Shown here in pieces: positions 38,501 through 47,807 of a stretch of 64,000 bases of DNA. The position numbers and the translations under genes were made by a program. The stretch covers positions 1 through 64,000 of the forward strand of contig NZ_JAKILT010000018.1 in NCBI RefSeq assembly GCF_023283535.1, in the 5' to 3' direction. Each line of letters starts with the position of its first letter. Positions within the stretch are counted from its first letter, which is position 1. The notes under the pieces are model-generated. The model was not told the DNA's origin and searched no databases. It saw nothing but the letters and a program-made list of their open reading frames with translations. The DNA comes from Shewanella sairae. GTDB taxonomy: Bacteria > Pseudomonadota > Gammaproteobacteria > Enterobacterales > Shewanellaceae.

Positions 38501-39766
38501 TTAACCTTTGTTCCAGCCCATTGCTTGGCGCGCCACTGGCGCTTTTAATGGTGGAAACCATGACAGCAGTCGTAGCCCAAGATTACGGCCAATCACTAAT
38601 GGCCAATAGTCGTTAGAAAAACCGCGCACTAAAAACTCTATATTGTTCATGGTGCTTTGTCTGTCGGCTTTGCGGCGCTCAAGATAAGCGTGAGTGACCG
38701 CCACACTGCCTATATCGTGAGGCTCTGGGTTAGCAAGCACTTGCTTTAATACATCGAGTACACATACCACATCACGCAGACCCAAGTTAAAGCCTTGGCC
38801 TGCAATTGGGTGCAGTGTTTGCGCCGCGTTACCTAAAAAGATGGTGCGCTGGTAAATCGGCCTTGGCATATACGACAACATTAACGGATAGCTAAAACGC
38901 TCACCAATATCGATAAAGCGCCCTGCGCGATAACCAAAGGCGTGTTGCAGCTCGCTAATAAATTCAGCCTTAGATGCGTTTAATAGTCGCTCGGCATCAG
39001 AAGGTTCTAACGCCCACACCATAGATAAACGCGACTCGGCTTGGCTATTCGCCATCGGCAATAACGCAAGCGGCCCCGTTTGGGTAAAGCGCTCATAGGC
39101 CCAGGCGTTATGAGGCTTCTCGGTATGAATGTTGGCGATTATGGCTGTTTGATTAAAATCCACCTGCTCAAGCGGCTGCTTAAAGGCTTGGCGTACTTTA
39201 GAGTTAACCCCGTCTGCGGCGATTAGCAATTTAGCCGAGATCTGCTGACCATTATCGAGTTTGAGCAATTGTGCATCAAGACCCGCTTCAACACTTTGCA
39301 GCTTGGCAGGGCAATAAAGGCTCACATCACTTTTTTCAAGCAAGCTAAATAGCTTATTACCGACAGCCTCGAGCTCGACCACTTGACCAAGATACGGCAA
39401 ATGCAGTGACTCGCGGTTAAGCTCGGTCATGCCAAAATTGCCGCGCTCTGAAATATGAATATTGTGAATAGGCTCAGCCAACGAGTCTAAATGCTGCCAC
39501 AAACCTAACTGCTTAAGCTCGAAAATAGAGCCATGAGAAATAGCAATTGAGCGGGCATCAAAGCCAGGGTGTTCGCTACTTGGCTTATGTGCCTCAATAA
39601 GGGCAATTTTAATTGGCGCTTTTAGATGTGAGCTGCTTTGCTTAGCAAGCTCTGCTAAACCCAGAGCCAAGGTGGCTCCCGCCATTGCACCGCCTACGAT
39701 AGCGATATCGACGTGATTAATTTCAGTGGTACTTGCTACATCAGCGTGTTGGTTATGGTTCGCCAT
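38501..39766 (-). CDS. ubiH: 2-octaprenyl-6-methoxyphenol hydroxylase UbiH
   Basis: Flavin monooxygenase of ubiquinone biosynthesis. FAD motifs AIVGGAMAGATLALGL at the N-terminus, AADGVNSKVRQAF in the middle and FLGNAAQTLHPIAGQGFNLGLRD near residue 300. About 421 residues from the ATG at 39766 (begins MANHNQ). The longer frame to 39814 starts with TTG and includes a palindrome rather than a ribosome site. Next to ygfB and ubiI; the pepP gene that lies between ygfB and ubiH in E. coli is absent. Confidence 0.9.
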   Translation of the reverse strand: MANHNQHADVASTTEINHVDIAIVGGAMAGATLALGLAELAKQSSSHLKAPIKIALIEAHKPSSEHPGFDARSIAISHGSIFELKQLGLWQHLDSLAEPIHNIHISERGNFGMTELNRESLHLPYLGQVVELEAVGNKLFSLLEKSDVSLYCPAKLQSVEAGLDAQLLKLDNGQQISAKLLIAADGVNSKVRQAFKQPLEQVDFNQTAIIANIHTEKPHNAWAYERFTQTGPLALLPMANSQAESRLSMVWALEPSDAERLLNASKAEFISELQHAFGYRAGRFIDIGERFSYPLMLSYMPRPIYQRTIFLGNAAQTLHPIAGQGFNLGLRDVVCVLDVLKQVLANPEPHDIGSVAVTHAYLERRKADRQSTMNNIEFLVRGFSNDYWPLVIGRNLGLRLLSWFPPLKAPVARQAMGWNKG

Positions 39767-39772
39767 GGAATG

Positions 39773-39785
39773 TATTGGTCCAATA
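39773..39785. promoter_or_regulatory. TATTGGTCCAATA palindrome just upstream of ubiH
   Basis: A 13-base palindrome with a single central T, 7 bases before the ubiH ATG. The core is the same as the pair in the gcvT-gcvH gap. At this position it could hide the ribosome site or bind a regulator. Confidence 0.45.
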
Positions 39786-39862
39786 ACAAGATAAGTTAGG
39801 TGTTGCTGATACAAAAACCGCCATGCAGCAACAGCGATGGCGGTAATTGGTTTAACTAGGCG

Positions 39863-40438
39863 CTAGTGCATTACACCTACATCAATTGGCTCGTCATCAT
39901 CAATCGCAGGGCCAAACTCGGCGTAACACATGAGTGCTGCCATGCGAGTGAACTCCATCAGTTCAATCAATGCTGCTTCTGATTCTTCGTCTTCGGCGAC
40001 ATCAAATTCAACCTGAGCAATCTCAGATAAGTCTTGGATCACTTCACGCACATCTAGCGGCGCTTGATTTAACTTAGGCTGAATAATCGCAATACCGGTT
40101 AAAAAGCTCTGCACCCACAATGATAAGGCTTCAACGCGCTTTGATAGTGACTCTTCTTCTTGGGGTAGCATTGGGCTAAAGCCAAAGTCGGTATCAGACA
40201 AACGTGTCACTGCATCTTGGTATAAATCATCAATCAGGGTTTGCAATTCTTTTGGCAGCGCTTGGCCGTCGTTCATCAGCTCAAGCAGTGGTTGCGTCCA
40301 GCCCGATGGCTTTTGCTCTACACCACCACAAATTAGTCCGACAAGTGCGCCGTGAACTTCGACAGGGTGCTGACCAATTTCAGCGGCATTGAGTGCAGCA
40401 AGGAGTTTGTCCATCTGCAACGTAGGTAGGCTAGCCAT
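39863..40438 (-). CDS. ygfB: YgfB family protein (UPF0149)
   Basis: 191-residue cytosolic protein of the YgfB/UPF0149 family: LNAAEIGQHPVEVHGALVGLICGG at the start, LSLWVQSFLTGIAI in the middle and RMAALMCYAEFGP near the end. Role uncertain. In Pseudomonas relatives it affects gene regulation, but that is not visible here. The ATG at 40438 has GGAAAA upstream; the frame to 40456 starts with GTG. Divergent from zapA and first of the ygfB-ubiH-ubiI run. Confidence 0.9.
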   Translation of the reverse strand: MASLPTLQMDKLLAALNAAEIGQHPVEVHGALVGLICGGVEQKPSGWTQPLLELMNDGQALPKELQTLIDDLYQDAVTRLSDTDFGFSPMLPQEEESLSKRVEALSLWVQSFLTGIAIIQPKLNQAPLDVREVIQDLSEIAQVEFDVAEDEESEAALIELMEFTRMAALMCYAEFGPAIDDDEPIDVGVMH

Positions 40439-40818
40439 AAGGTATTTTCCAATCACAAAATTTACTCACTTCATGCTAGCAGAAGTGCGGGTGCCGACCA
40501 ATAGTCGGCACCATAAAGTCGGCAAAACTTTGTGCAGCAAACCACAAATGCTGTAATCATAACCAATACAGACAAGCCTTTAGCCCTAAATGGATTAAAT
40601 TTATCTCATGCTAAGCATTTGTTTTGAGTGCCGCCAGTTATCGCCTTAAGACTCTTATGACGCTTTAAAGCCGTGATTAGCTCTATGTTTGTACGCCAAT
40701 GGCGATCTAAACAACAATTAATCTAAACTGCGCCAGTTTGCGCGTAGATCGTGTTGCACTTTGCTAGTGAGACCGATATAGTCCGCTCAAGTACACGGTT
40801 TAAGGAATTGTTTTCGGG
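40439..40818. other. divergent promoter region between ygfB and zapA
   Basis: About 380 bases with promoters for both genes expected, but no clear motif pair. AAGGA at 40802 is the zapA ribosome site. No gene seen. Confidence 0.4.
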
Positions 40819-41127
40819 ATGAGTAGCAAGGCGATTGACATTACCCTTTTGGGTCGTACCTACTCTATTGCTTGTCCAGAAGGACGAGAAGCTGCGCTTA
40901 GGCATGTGGCTCACAACCTCGAAAAGCAATTAAGCTCGCTTAAAGCGCGTACCAATAACATTAGCCGAGAAGAAATTGCCATTATGGCAGCGTTAAATAT
41001 CGGTTATGAGCTGTTAGAAGAACAGCAAAAGAATCAAGATTATATTAAGCAAATGGATGATAAAATCGGTTTGCTGCAGTCAACACTTGAAGTTGCGCTG
41101 GTAGATCGCGCTACAAAAGCTGACTAA
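40819..41127 (+). CDS. zapA: cell division protein ZapA
   Basis: 102-residue Z-ring associated protein that bundles FtsZ in the cytosol. IDITLLGRTYSIACPEGREAAL at the N-terminus is typical, and the C-terminal half is a coiled coil (LEEQQKNQDYIKQMDDKIG). Next to 6S RNA as in other gammaproteobacteria. Confidence 0.95.
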   Translation: MSSKAIDITLLGRTYSIACPEGREAALRHVAHNLEKQLSSLKARTNNISREEIAIMAALNIGYELLEEQQKNQDYIKQMDDKIGLLQSTLEVALVDRATKAD

Positions 41128-41220
41128 AAATAGTTATAATCGCAGTTGCTTTATAAGCAAGTGTTAACAGTTTTATCGTAAGCCCATTTTAGTCACCCGA
41201 CTGGTTTACGAACACAAGTT

Positions 41221-41403
41221 TTGCTCCCTGGGATATTCGCTAGCTGGTAATGTCCCTGTGCCGATACTTACAAACCCAGGGTGAATGTTTTACTGACATT
41301 GCGCAAGCTCGGCTCGTACCGAGAAGCCTTAGGAGGTATTCATTTACCCGCCTTGAACCTACGGTTCAAGGGCTACACCAGCGGTCGGTATTCTGGGGAG
41401 CAA
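41221..41403 (+). ncRNA. ssrS: 6S RNA
   Basis: About 183 nt. Closing stem TTGCTCC (41221-41227) with GGAGCAA (41397-41403). Inside are the family's landmarks: GTGCCGATA, CGAGAAGCCTTA, and the near-3' stem CCTTGAACC...GGTTCAAGG. The central open bubble lies between. It binds the sigma-70 holoenzyme in stationary phase. Located directly behind zapA, the conserved place. A terminator follows 16 bases later. A TATAAT lies at 41135-41140 in the leader. Confidence 0.93.
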
Positions 41404-41418
41404 TTTAATTTTTACATT

Positions 41419-41451
41419 AAGCCACTTTGTCGATGACAGAGTGGCTTTTTT
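41419..41451 (+). terminator. rho-independent terminator behind 6S RNA
   Basis: A 13-bp stem AAGCCACTTTGTC/GACAGAGTGGCTT with loop GAT and T6. Nearly the same sequence is repeated at 41552-41580. Confidence 0.9.
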
Positions 41452-41591
41452 GTATCTGCGCATTGGTAATACCGACCCGTCGGACTTACTATGAAGACTC
41501 TTTATGAAGAGAGTGCGGGGGGCCATTATTCTTGTAAACCAAAGCGACATTAAGCCACTTTATTGATAACAGAGTGGCTTTCTTGTATCTG
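41452..41591 (+). other. spacer and duplicated terminator after 6S RNA, candidate small RNA
   Basis: The motif ACATTAAGCCACTTT...GAT-AACAGAGTGGCTT-TTGTATCTGC occurs twice, at 41415-41459 and 41548-41591. Between the two terminators are about 95 bases with no gene. It could be a small RNA or a relic of a duplicated RNA gene end. Confidence 0.4.
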
Positions 41592-41845
41592 CCTCTCACC
41601 AATTAATGACTAACTACTCTCACAAAAACAACCGCTGACTTCAGCCAAAATACTGACGTAATTAGCAATTTTGACAGATAATCGGTATTCGTATGTCACA
41701 TTATATAAAAACCGCATAGCTCAAAATTAAATCAAACACATTAATATCAATGACTTGCGCAACTCATCTTTTATAGCCAACATTGTGTTAAACCTTCATT
41801 TCGAGTATAAAGCGTGCATAATTAATAACTTGTAATTTAGGGATT
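41592..41845. other. leader of the three-gene envelope cluster
   Basis: AT-rich and without a gene. Probable promoter of the operon 41846-47682, no motif pair singled out. Confidence 0.35.
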
Positions 41846-43309
41846 ATGGCAAGTTACATTCAAGCCCCACACCGTTATTTTGCGGTACTACTGATGATAT
41901 TCTTCGCGCTGTCTGGTTGTAAATCGACCCCAACAGCCCCCCCTGCAGCGGAAAAATTGATTCCTGTGGCACTGAGTCACTTACCAAGCGATGTTAAAGT
42001 TGATGGTCAAGACATACTTGATATCCAGCTAGCTTTAGCTGATCGTAACTTATATATGGCTGAAAATGGTCACATTAAGATGATATCGATTAAGCAGTGC
42101 CCACTTGATATCTCGGCCCATAGAGGCGATTTTCGATATCCAGAAAGTAGCAGTACTGCAATTGCCGCGGCACTTATCGATAACTATAACAGTGTCGAAA
42201 TTGATGTAATGCAGCTTAAAGATGGCACTTGGGTGAATCACCACGACAGCCAAACTGGGCGCGCAACGGTTTATTACACTGGTGAGCGTTTTAAACTGGA
42301 ACGTATGAGCCGTAAGCAATATGCCAATTTAAAATTACGTGCTAAAGGCTCAAATGAACTATTAGACATCCGCCCTATTACAGCTTACGAGGCCTTTACC
42401 GCCTTTGCTGCTTACAGAGCTATTGGTCAACAACTCAACGTAGAAATTAAATCTGAAGCTAATGGCCATGAGCTTGCCGAACTCGACAATATGCTGCGCA
42501 GCACCATAGGCATAGGTGGCTATTACTACTCGTCCTCAGACATGGGCATGCTTGAAAAACTGCGCGGTATCAATCCTTTTATCTACCTTGGATTTGTGCA
42601 AGGTGCCCACCCTACCAGTGTCGATAAAGTCGCAGCGGATCTGCGCCGCGGCGCCCGTAACGATGACTACTACCAAGATAATCAGAATATTATCGAGTTT
42701 GCAGGCAAGTATGGCACCAAGCGCTATCGTTCACGTTATAAAAACTACGCCTCATCTGCTGGTATCAATAAGATCAACGATAAACTCGGCAGTAACTCAG
42801 GACTACATTTAGATATTCGCAGTTTTATGCAAAATACTAGCGTGTTAGATAGTGCTCATCGTTACGGTATGAAAGTGTATAGCTACAGTATCAACGGCAC
42901 TGATTATCACCAGTCACAACTTACCCGCTTATCTAAAGCAAAACTGCCTGATGGCGTGATTGTCGATAACACCCCCTATAAAATCTGCCAAAAACTATTT
43001 AATGCTGCCATACCTAAAAAGCGTTATCAGCCGCTGACGGCTTCAGGCAGATATATTGCCTCGTTACCAAGCGACGCTGACTTTGACCGCTTAGACGAAA
43101 TGCTAGGTTATCAACAGGAAGGTTATTACATCTCGTTAAATTCGGGTCTAAAAGCCATTGCCCGCGGCAAGGCAAAACCTCAAAAGAGCAACCGTAAACT
43201 CTCCAACACTGATGCCTTTGGTTTTCCAATCATTGTTGATGAAGATATCGACACCACTAATAGCAAAACCATTATGTTAACCCTACCAAGTAGCAAAAAT
43301 GACCGATAA
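41846..43309 (+). CDS. glycerophosphodiester phosphodiesterase-like lipoprotein
   Basis: 487 residues; signal peptide ending FALSGC, so a lipoprotein (Cys25). Domain about 90-385 has GDPD pattern: ISAHRGDFRYPESSSTAI, VEIDVMQLKDGTWVNHHD and a late PDGVIVDNTPYKI. Catalytic His pair and Glu/Asp appear present. Members cleave glycerophosphodiesters in the periplasm, but the long extra C-terminus and its neighbours hint at a special use. It overlaps the next gene by 11 bases, so both are co-translated. Confidence 0.8.
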   Translation: MASYIQAPHRYFAVLLMIFFALSGCKSTPTAPPAAEKLIPVALSHLPSDVKVDGQDILDIQLALADRNLYMAENGHIKMISIKQCPLDISAHRGDFRYPESSSTAIAAALIDNYNSVEIDVMQLKDGTWVNHHDSQTGRATVYYTGERFKLERMSRKQYANLKLRAKGSNELLDIRPITAYEAFTAFAAYRAIGQQLNVEIKSEANGHELAELDNMLRSTIGIGGYYYSSSDMGMLEKLRGINPFIYLGFVQGAHPTSVDKVAADLRRGARNDDYYQDNQNIIEFAGKYGTKRYRSRYKNYASSAGINKINDKLGSNSGLHLDIRSFMQNTSVLDSAHRYGMKVYSYSINGTDYHQSQLTRLSKAKLPDGVIVDNTPYKICQKLFNAAIPKKRYQPLTASGRYIASLPSDADFDRLDEMLGYQQEGYYISLNSGLKAIARGKAKPQKSNRKLSNTDAFGFPIIVDEDIDTTNSKTIMLTLPSSKNDR

Positions 43310-45764
43310 AAAAAACAGCCCATTTGCCACAGGCTTACTCAAGGCCGCGCCAACGCAAACTAAAATGGCTGAAGCAGAAAAACAACTGCGAAAAGTACAA
43401 AAACAGCAGCAATCTACAGCGACTAAACAAAAAAAACAGCAAACGGTTGAGCAGCAGATAGCCATTACTGGCAAGCCATTTTGGTGGCTGTTGACTATGT
43501 TCATCTGCTCTGTAATGTACCTGTTTCCTGAGGCGGTATTCAACGCAGCGTTAACCGACGTTGCAGGTGGTCATAATTCTAGTCATGATGATCTGCGTGC
43601 CGTCGAGCTGTTTGGCCGAACAATTAGTGGTATTGGTGTTACCTTGCTACTGGCGGACATGCTTCTAAGTGGCAAACGTGTGGCACGGGTTGGCCGCGCT
43701 TTAGGTTATTTCAGCCTCATTGCAATACTTGTGTGGCCGACGGTATTTTTTGGTCAAAAATGGTTAGTCGATAAGTTTATCATTGATGCCTCTACGCCCG
43801 CAGAGCGCCAGCAAGCCTATATTTCACAGGTATTGCGCAGTGCGTTAATTGAAAAATCTATTCAATTTGAAGGTATTCATTACGATCCTCATACTGCTCA
43901 CAGCAGCACCGAAAAAGCCTTTTTGTCTGTATTTGGCGGCTTAGTGTATGCCGACGACAAACTGGTGGATGACCTATCGCAGAAAAAACGCATGATCATG
44001 GAAAAATTTGTCCGTGATAGAGCCATGTCTAACTTTGATAGCTACTATCAAGATTACGATGATTTCCGCCAAACTTTGCGTGGTAAATATCAAGAGTACG
44101 CCGATGGATCTGCTAAATATAACCGAGCCGTTGCCAGCGCACCTGAACGGTCAGACGAGTATTGGCTAGATACCCAAAACCAAGTTAAACAAGGCTGGGA
44201 AAAGTACCAAAAAGGTGTCACGGCCTATGAAGCTCGAGTTGAGTCACGCGCACAAAAAATTGCGCCCAAAATGTACGACTACTTTGAACGTCGTAGCAAA
44301 TGCTCTGAAAGAAAAAAAGGCAGCAGTCGTGACCGTTGTTATGAGCGCTTACAAGAAAACTACGACCGCGAAATCAAAAAGCTAAGCATTGGTTATATTC
44401 CCGCCGATGATTGGCTCATCCGTAAAGAGGTCAGCACCACAGAGAATGTCGGTAATTCCATTATTGCTGGCGTGATGACATTTGGTCTATTCACCGCGAT
44501 GCAAGCGGTTGATGCTGCAACGGGCGGCGATGCGGGTTTTAAAGATCATCGCATGGTTTACACCAACGACGTCAATCACTATAAAAATGTATTGATGGTA
44601 AAAATGGAGCCTAACTTTATTAAAGAGTCTGGCGGTTATCCACTTGGGATTAACTCACTACACACCTTTAGAGTACATGAACTCACTAGCGTTAAAGTGA
44701 ACAAAAAGCTTAAACAAAAAGGCCTAAGCTTGCCTACGGCTTGGTCTATTACCGACCGTTTAACCTTTGACAAAGCCGTGGCTAGCAAAGTACGCCAACA
44801 AGCCGACATTGAATGGCGCAAAAACATGCGCGCTAAAAATTCTGAGATGTCACCAAACCTCAGTTGGCAGCAGTTCCAGCGTCACCATGAAATTCAGCAG
44901 CGTATTGAACAGCGTATGGGTGATTTATACGTCAAGCCAACCTTAGCTGACTGGAACAACCGTCAGTTTAAGCAGCAGATTATTGAGCCAAATATTCAGC
45001 GTAAGACCACTGAATACATCAATGTATTAGAGGCCCAACAAGCTGAGTTTGCAGATGGTGGCGTATTTGAATCAACGGGTAAGTCGGCGCTACGAGCAAC
45101 CATTATTCCGCCAATCTCAATGTCGATAAGTTTGGCGCTAGTACTGCTTACGGTGCTGAAACTGCCAATGAAGTTAGTCGAATTAGTACAAGCGAAACAG
45201 GCTAAACCTAAAGAGGGAGAAACGAGTAAACCTTATTTAAAACCAGCAATCACAGCGACCTTGCTGGCAGCTATTTTTGTGGTGCCATTATCTGTTGGTG
45301 GGAATAAGTACACCATGGAAGACTCGGCAATGAACTACTTCTTCGAGCAAATGGAGAAGAATGATTCTGCCAGTATTTCCTACGCACTTAAGTGGCTACT
45401 GGTTACTCAACCTTTAGTGCAACCTATTGGTACATCGATAGATAACGCCTTGAGCATGACTAAAGGTTTCCATGCGATTAGTGCGCCGCTAGACAGATTC
45501 GATCTAGCCATTTTGCCAGAGCACGATGAGGTGGTAACGGCTAAATCCACAACCGCAAAACCAAGCCTAAAGCTGCCATTAACCATCAATACTAACGTGG
45601 ACAATGCCAGAATTTCGGTGATGAACATTAAACCGAAATATCAAGCGGGCATGCTGCTTCCACCAGGCGGATATGACATTAAAGTTAGCGCGCCTGGCCA
45701 CCAGCCTGTACGTCAATGGGTATACCTAAAAGCAGATCAAACCCAATTTACGATCAAACTTTAA
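43299..45764 (+). CDS. large membrane protein with PEGA-like C-terminus, function unknown
   Basis: 821 residues. The N-terminal 55 residues are basic and Gln-rich (coiled-coil-like). Hydrophobic segments at about 62-82, 105-123, 135-150, 385-405, 605-625 and 648-665 flank two large soluble regions, one Lys/Arg/Glu rich. The end (about 755-820: LTINTNVDNARISVMNI, MLLPPGGYDIKVSAPGHQP) is PEGA-like, a cell-surface or periplasm module. No catalytic motif seen. It starts within the previous gene and ends 25 bases before the next, so the operon is tight. Confidence 0.72.
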   Translation: MTDKKNSPFATGLLKAAPTQTKMAEAEKQLRKVQKQQQSTATKQKKQQTVEQQIAITGKPFWWLLTMFICSVMYLFPEAVFNAALTDVAGGHNSSHDDLRAVELFGRTISGIGVTLLLADMLLSGKRVARVGRALGYFSLIAILVWPTVFFGQKWLVDKFIIDASTPAERQQAYISQVLRSALIEKSIQFEGIHYDPHTAHSSTEKAFLSVFGGLVYADDKLVDDLSQKKRMIMEKFVRDRAMSNFDSYYQDYDDFRQTLRGKYQEYADGSAKYNRAVASAPERSDEYWLDTQNQVKQGWEKYQKGVTAYEARVESRAQKIAPKMYDYFERRSKCSERKKGSSRDRCYERLQENYDREIKKLSIGYIPADDWLIRKEVSTTENVGNSIIAGVMTFGLFTAMQAVDAATGGDAGFKDHRMVYTNDVNHYKNVLMVKMEPNFIKESGGYPLGINSLHTFRVHELTSVKVNKKLKQKGLSLPTAWSITDRLTFDKAVASKVRQQADIEWRKNMRAKNSEMSPNLSWQQFQRHHEIQQRIEQRMGDLYVKPTLADWNNRQFKQQIIEPNIQRKTTEYINVLEAQQAEFADGGVFESTGKSALRATIIPPISMSISLALVLLTVLKLPMKLVELVQAKQAKPKEGETSKPYLKPAITATLLAAIFVVPLSVGGNKYTMEDSAMNYFFEQMEKNDSASISYALKWLLVTQPLVQPIGTSIDNALSMTKGFHAISAPLDRFDLAILPEHDEVVTAKSTTAKPSLKLPLTINTNVDNARISVMNIKPKYQAGMLLPPGGYDIKVSAPGHQPVRQWVYLKADQTQFTIKL

Positions 45765-45789
45765 CCTGTGATTTTATAGGAAGTATCAC

Positions 45790-47682
45790 ATGAGCAAATT
45801 GCAACAGTTTCAAGATTACATTAGAAGCAATGGCGAAGAAATTACTGGCGTTGATGTACCAGTCACCCTAAGCGATGAACAGGCTAAAGATGCACAACTA
45901 AAGTTTAATTTTGGTTGGCGAGTCGAAATTGGCGTAAGCCGTCATTCACACGGCGGTAGTCGTCCATCTGGCATTTATTGCGGTACTTCATCTGAAGCGA
46001 GCGCTGATGCACATAACGCCGCAAAGGAGTTTGTGAGTGGACGAGATCCACTGTTTAACGAACGTTTTTTAAAAATTCTTGGTCCAGATGTTTCTAAGAA
46101 CTTTTTGATTAAAAATACCAGCTTAAATTCAGCTCCGAGTGAGTACGTAGGTGGCGACACTTGTAGCACCTGTAATGGTTCAGGTTGTGTTAGGTGTGGC
46201 AGCTGTCATGGTAGCGGTAAAACAAACTGCTATTCTTGTGGTGGCCGCGGCCGTATCAGTGTCAGTAAGTACGATAGCTATAGCGAGCGTACTGTTTACA
46301 CCACAGAGTCATGTTCAAGCTGTTGGGGGAGTGGTAGCCACACCTGCTCTAGATGCTCCGGTCGCGGTGATGTCACTTGCGGAACTTGCTCTGGTAGTGG
46401 CACCTTATACTACAGCTACACCATCGATGGCGAAGCCAAACGCAGCACTAAGTGGTACTACACCAGCAACGACTACCATGAATGGACCGGCGATTTCCTT
46501 AAACGCACAGGTCTAAACGTCGTGCACAGCTTTAACGATATCACCGAAATCGATGTGGAAGGCGATCTTGATGGCTGTACCTTTGTGTATGGTTTTACCG
46601 CAGTGTTACCAACCCTACAATTTACCGCAAGCATAGATAAAGTTGACACAAGAATGTGCTTTGCCGGCAAACAAAACCGCACTCATGATGCAGGCGGGGT
46701 ATACGATCCTGCAGTGTGGCAAGTTGCGCAAAAACTAGGCGCGGGCAGTAAAAACGACGATACTAAAGCTCTGGCAACTCCGGCAATCAAAGATATCATT
46801 GAAGCCAAAGAGACCAAGACCAGTATTGCTTTACTAGAAGAAAACTGGGTTTCGAGTGATATCAAAGATGCCGTGGTGGCTAATTACGATAGCTTAGTTA
46901 GCCAGCTTAAGAAGCAGAGTGTTAAAGGCATTGTCCCTAAGATGATGGCGTCACTAGCAAAATATGGCTACCTATTTTTTACCTTAGCGATATTAATTGC
47001 TCTTTTCTTCCCTGAATTTGCTGAAGAAGCACCATACAGAATGGGAATTATGCAATATCCACAGTGGATTATTGCTGTATTAAGCGCTGATTTTGCCTTA
47101 TTTGGTATTCATCCTTTAGCTAACTATGTCATGGTCATCGGTCTGTTTTTTGCCAGCTATCAACTGGTTAAGCGTGGTTATTGGAAGAGTATTGGTAAAG
47201 CAAAAACCTATGCTTTGGCATTGGGCATTACTTTGCTATTACCTCATATTTGCTTAAGCCTATATTACAATACGCAGAGCGCCATGCACTTTGGTCCGTC
47301 ATTCGCAGAGGGCTTAGCAGGTGGTGCTATTTTTGTTGGTTTATACCTACTGGTTTTAGGCGTGACTTGGCCGAAGAAATGGTACTTAAAGCCATTAGGT
47401 CTCATTGCTGCGACCGCATTATATGCGGGGATTCAATTTGTATTCGCCATGCTTAATGGTGCACTGGGCACGGTACCTGCAGATGAAAACTACTTTAGAG
47501 GATTAGGCAACATCGTAGCCTCAGCACTCATGTACATTCAGTACAACTTTATTGAGATTGGTTTGTTCGCTGTGTTGTTTAGCTACTTCTTAACCCGTCG
47601 CCGTTTTTGGCTTAATGCTAAAACTGACGTTGCTGACTACAACAGCCCCGTACTGCTAAAGTCGATGAATATGGATCGTTAA
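45790..47682 (+). CDS. membrane protein with six CxxCxGxG zinc motifs
   Basis: 630 residues. N-terminal half has a DnaJ-like zinc array between about 122 and 203: CSTCNGSG, CGSCHGSG, CYSCGGRG, CSSCWGSG, CSRCSGRG and CGTCSGSG. There is no J domain. From residue 390 there are about six or seven hydrophobic helices. Zinc repeats of this type bind unfolded proteins in DnaJ; here they would be tied to the membrane. Third and last gene of the cluster (AGGAAG before ATG). A terminator follows. Function not known to me. Confidence 0.75.
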   Translation: MSKLQQFQDYIRSNGEEITGVDVPVTLSDEQAKDAQLKFNFGWRVEIGVSRHSHGGSRPSGIYCGTSSEASADAHNAAKEFVSGRDPLFNERFLKILGPDVSKNFLIKNTSLNSAPSEYVGGDTCSTCNGSGCVRCGSCHGSGKTNCYSCGGRGRISVSKYDSYSERTVYTTESCSSCWGSGSHTCSRCSGRGDVTCGTCSGSGTLYYSYTIDGEAKRSTKWYYTSNDYHEWTGDFLKRTGLNVVHSFNDITEIDVEGDLDGCTFVYGFTAVLPTLQFTASIDKVDTRMCFAGKQNRTHDAGGVYDPAVWQVAQKLGAGSKNDDTKALATPAIKDIIEAKETKTSIALLEENWVSSDIKDAVVANYDSLVSQLKKQSVKGIVPKMMASLAKYGYLFFTLAILIALFFPEFAEEAPYRMGIMQYPQWIIAVLSADFALFGIHPLANYVMVIGLFFASYQLVKRGYWKSIGKAKTYALALGITLLLPHICLSLYYNTQSAMHFGPSFAEGLAGGAIFVGLYLLVLGVTWPKKWYLKPLGLIAATALYAGIQFVFAMLNGALGTVPADENYFRGLGNIVASALMYIQYNFIEIGLFAVLFSYFLTRRRFWLNAKTDVADYNSPVLLKSMNMDR

Positions 47683-47707
47683 CCAATACGCCTTAAAGCC
47701 GCAAATC

Positions 47708-47743
47708 ACACGCCGCTTGCTTCTTTTGAATCAAGCGGCGTGT
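47708..47743 (+). terminator. hairpin terminator behind the envelope cluster
   Basis: A 12-bp stem (47708-47719 with 47732-47743) with an inner TTC/GAA stem. The tail is only weakly T-rich. Confidence 0.7.
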
Positions 47744-47807
47744 CTATTACTGTGGCTTTTGTTTTACTCGAAAGTTACACTGACTTGAGATGAAAGGAAG
47801 CCAACCC

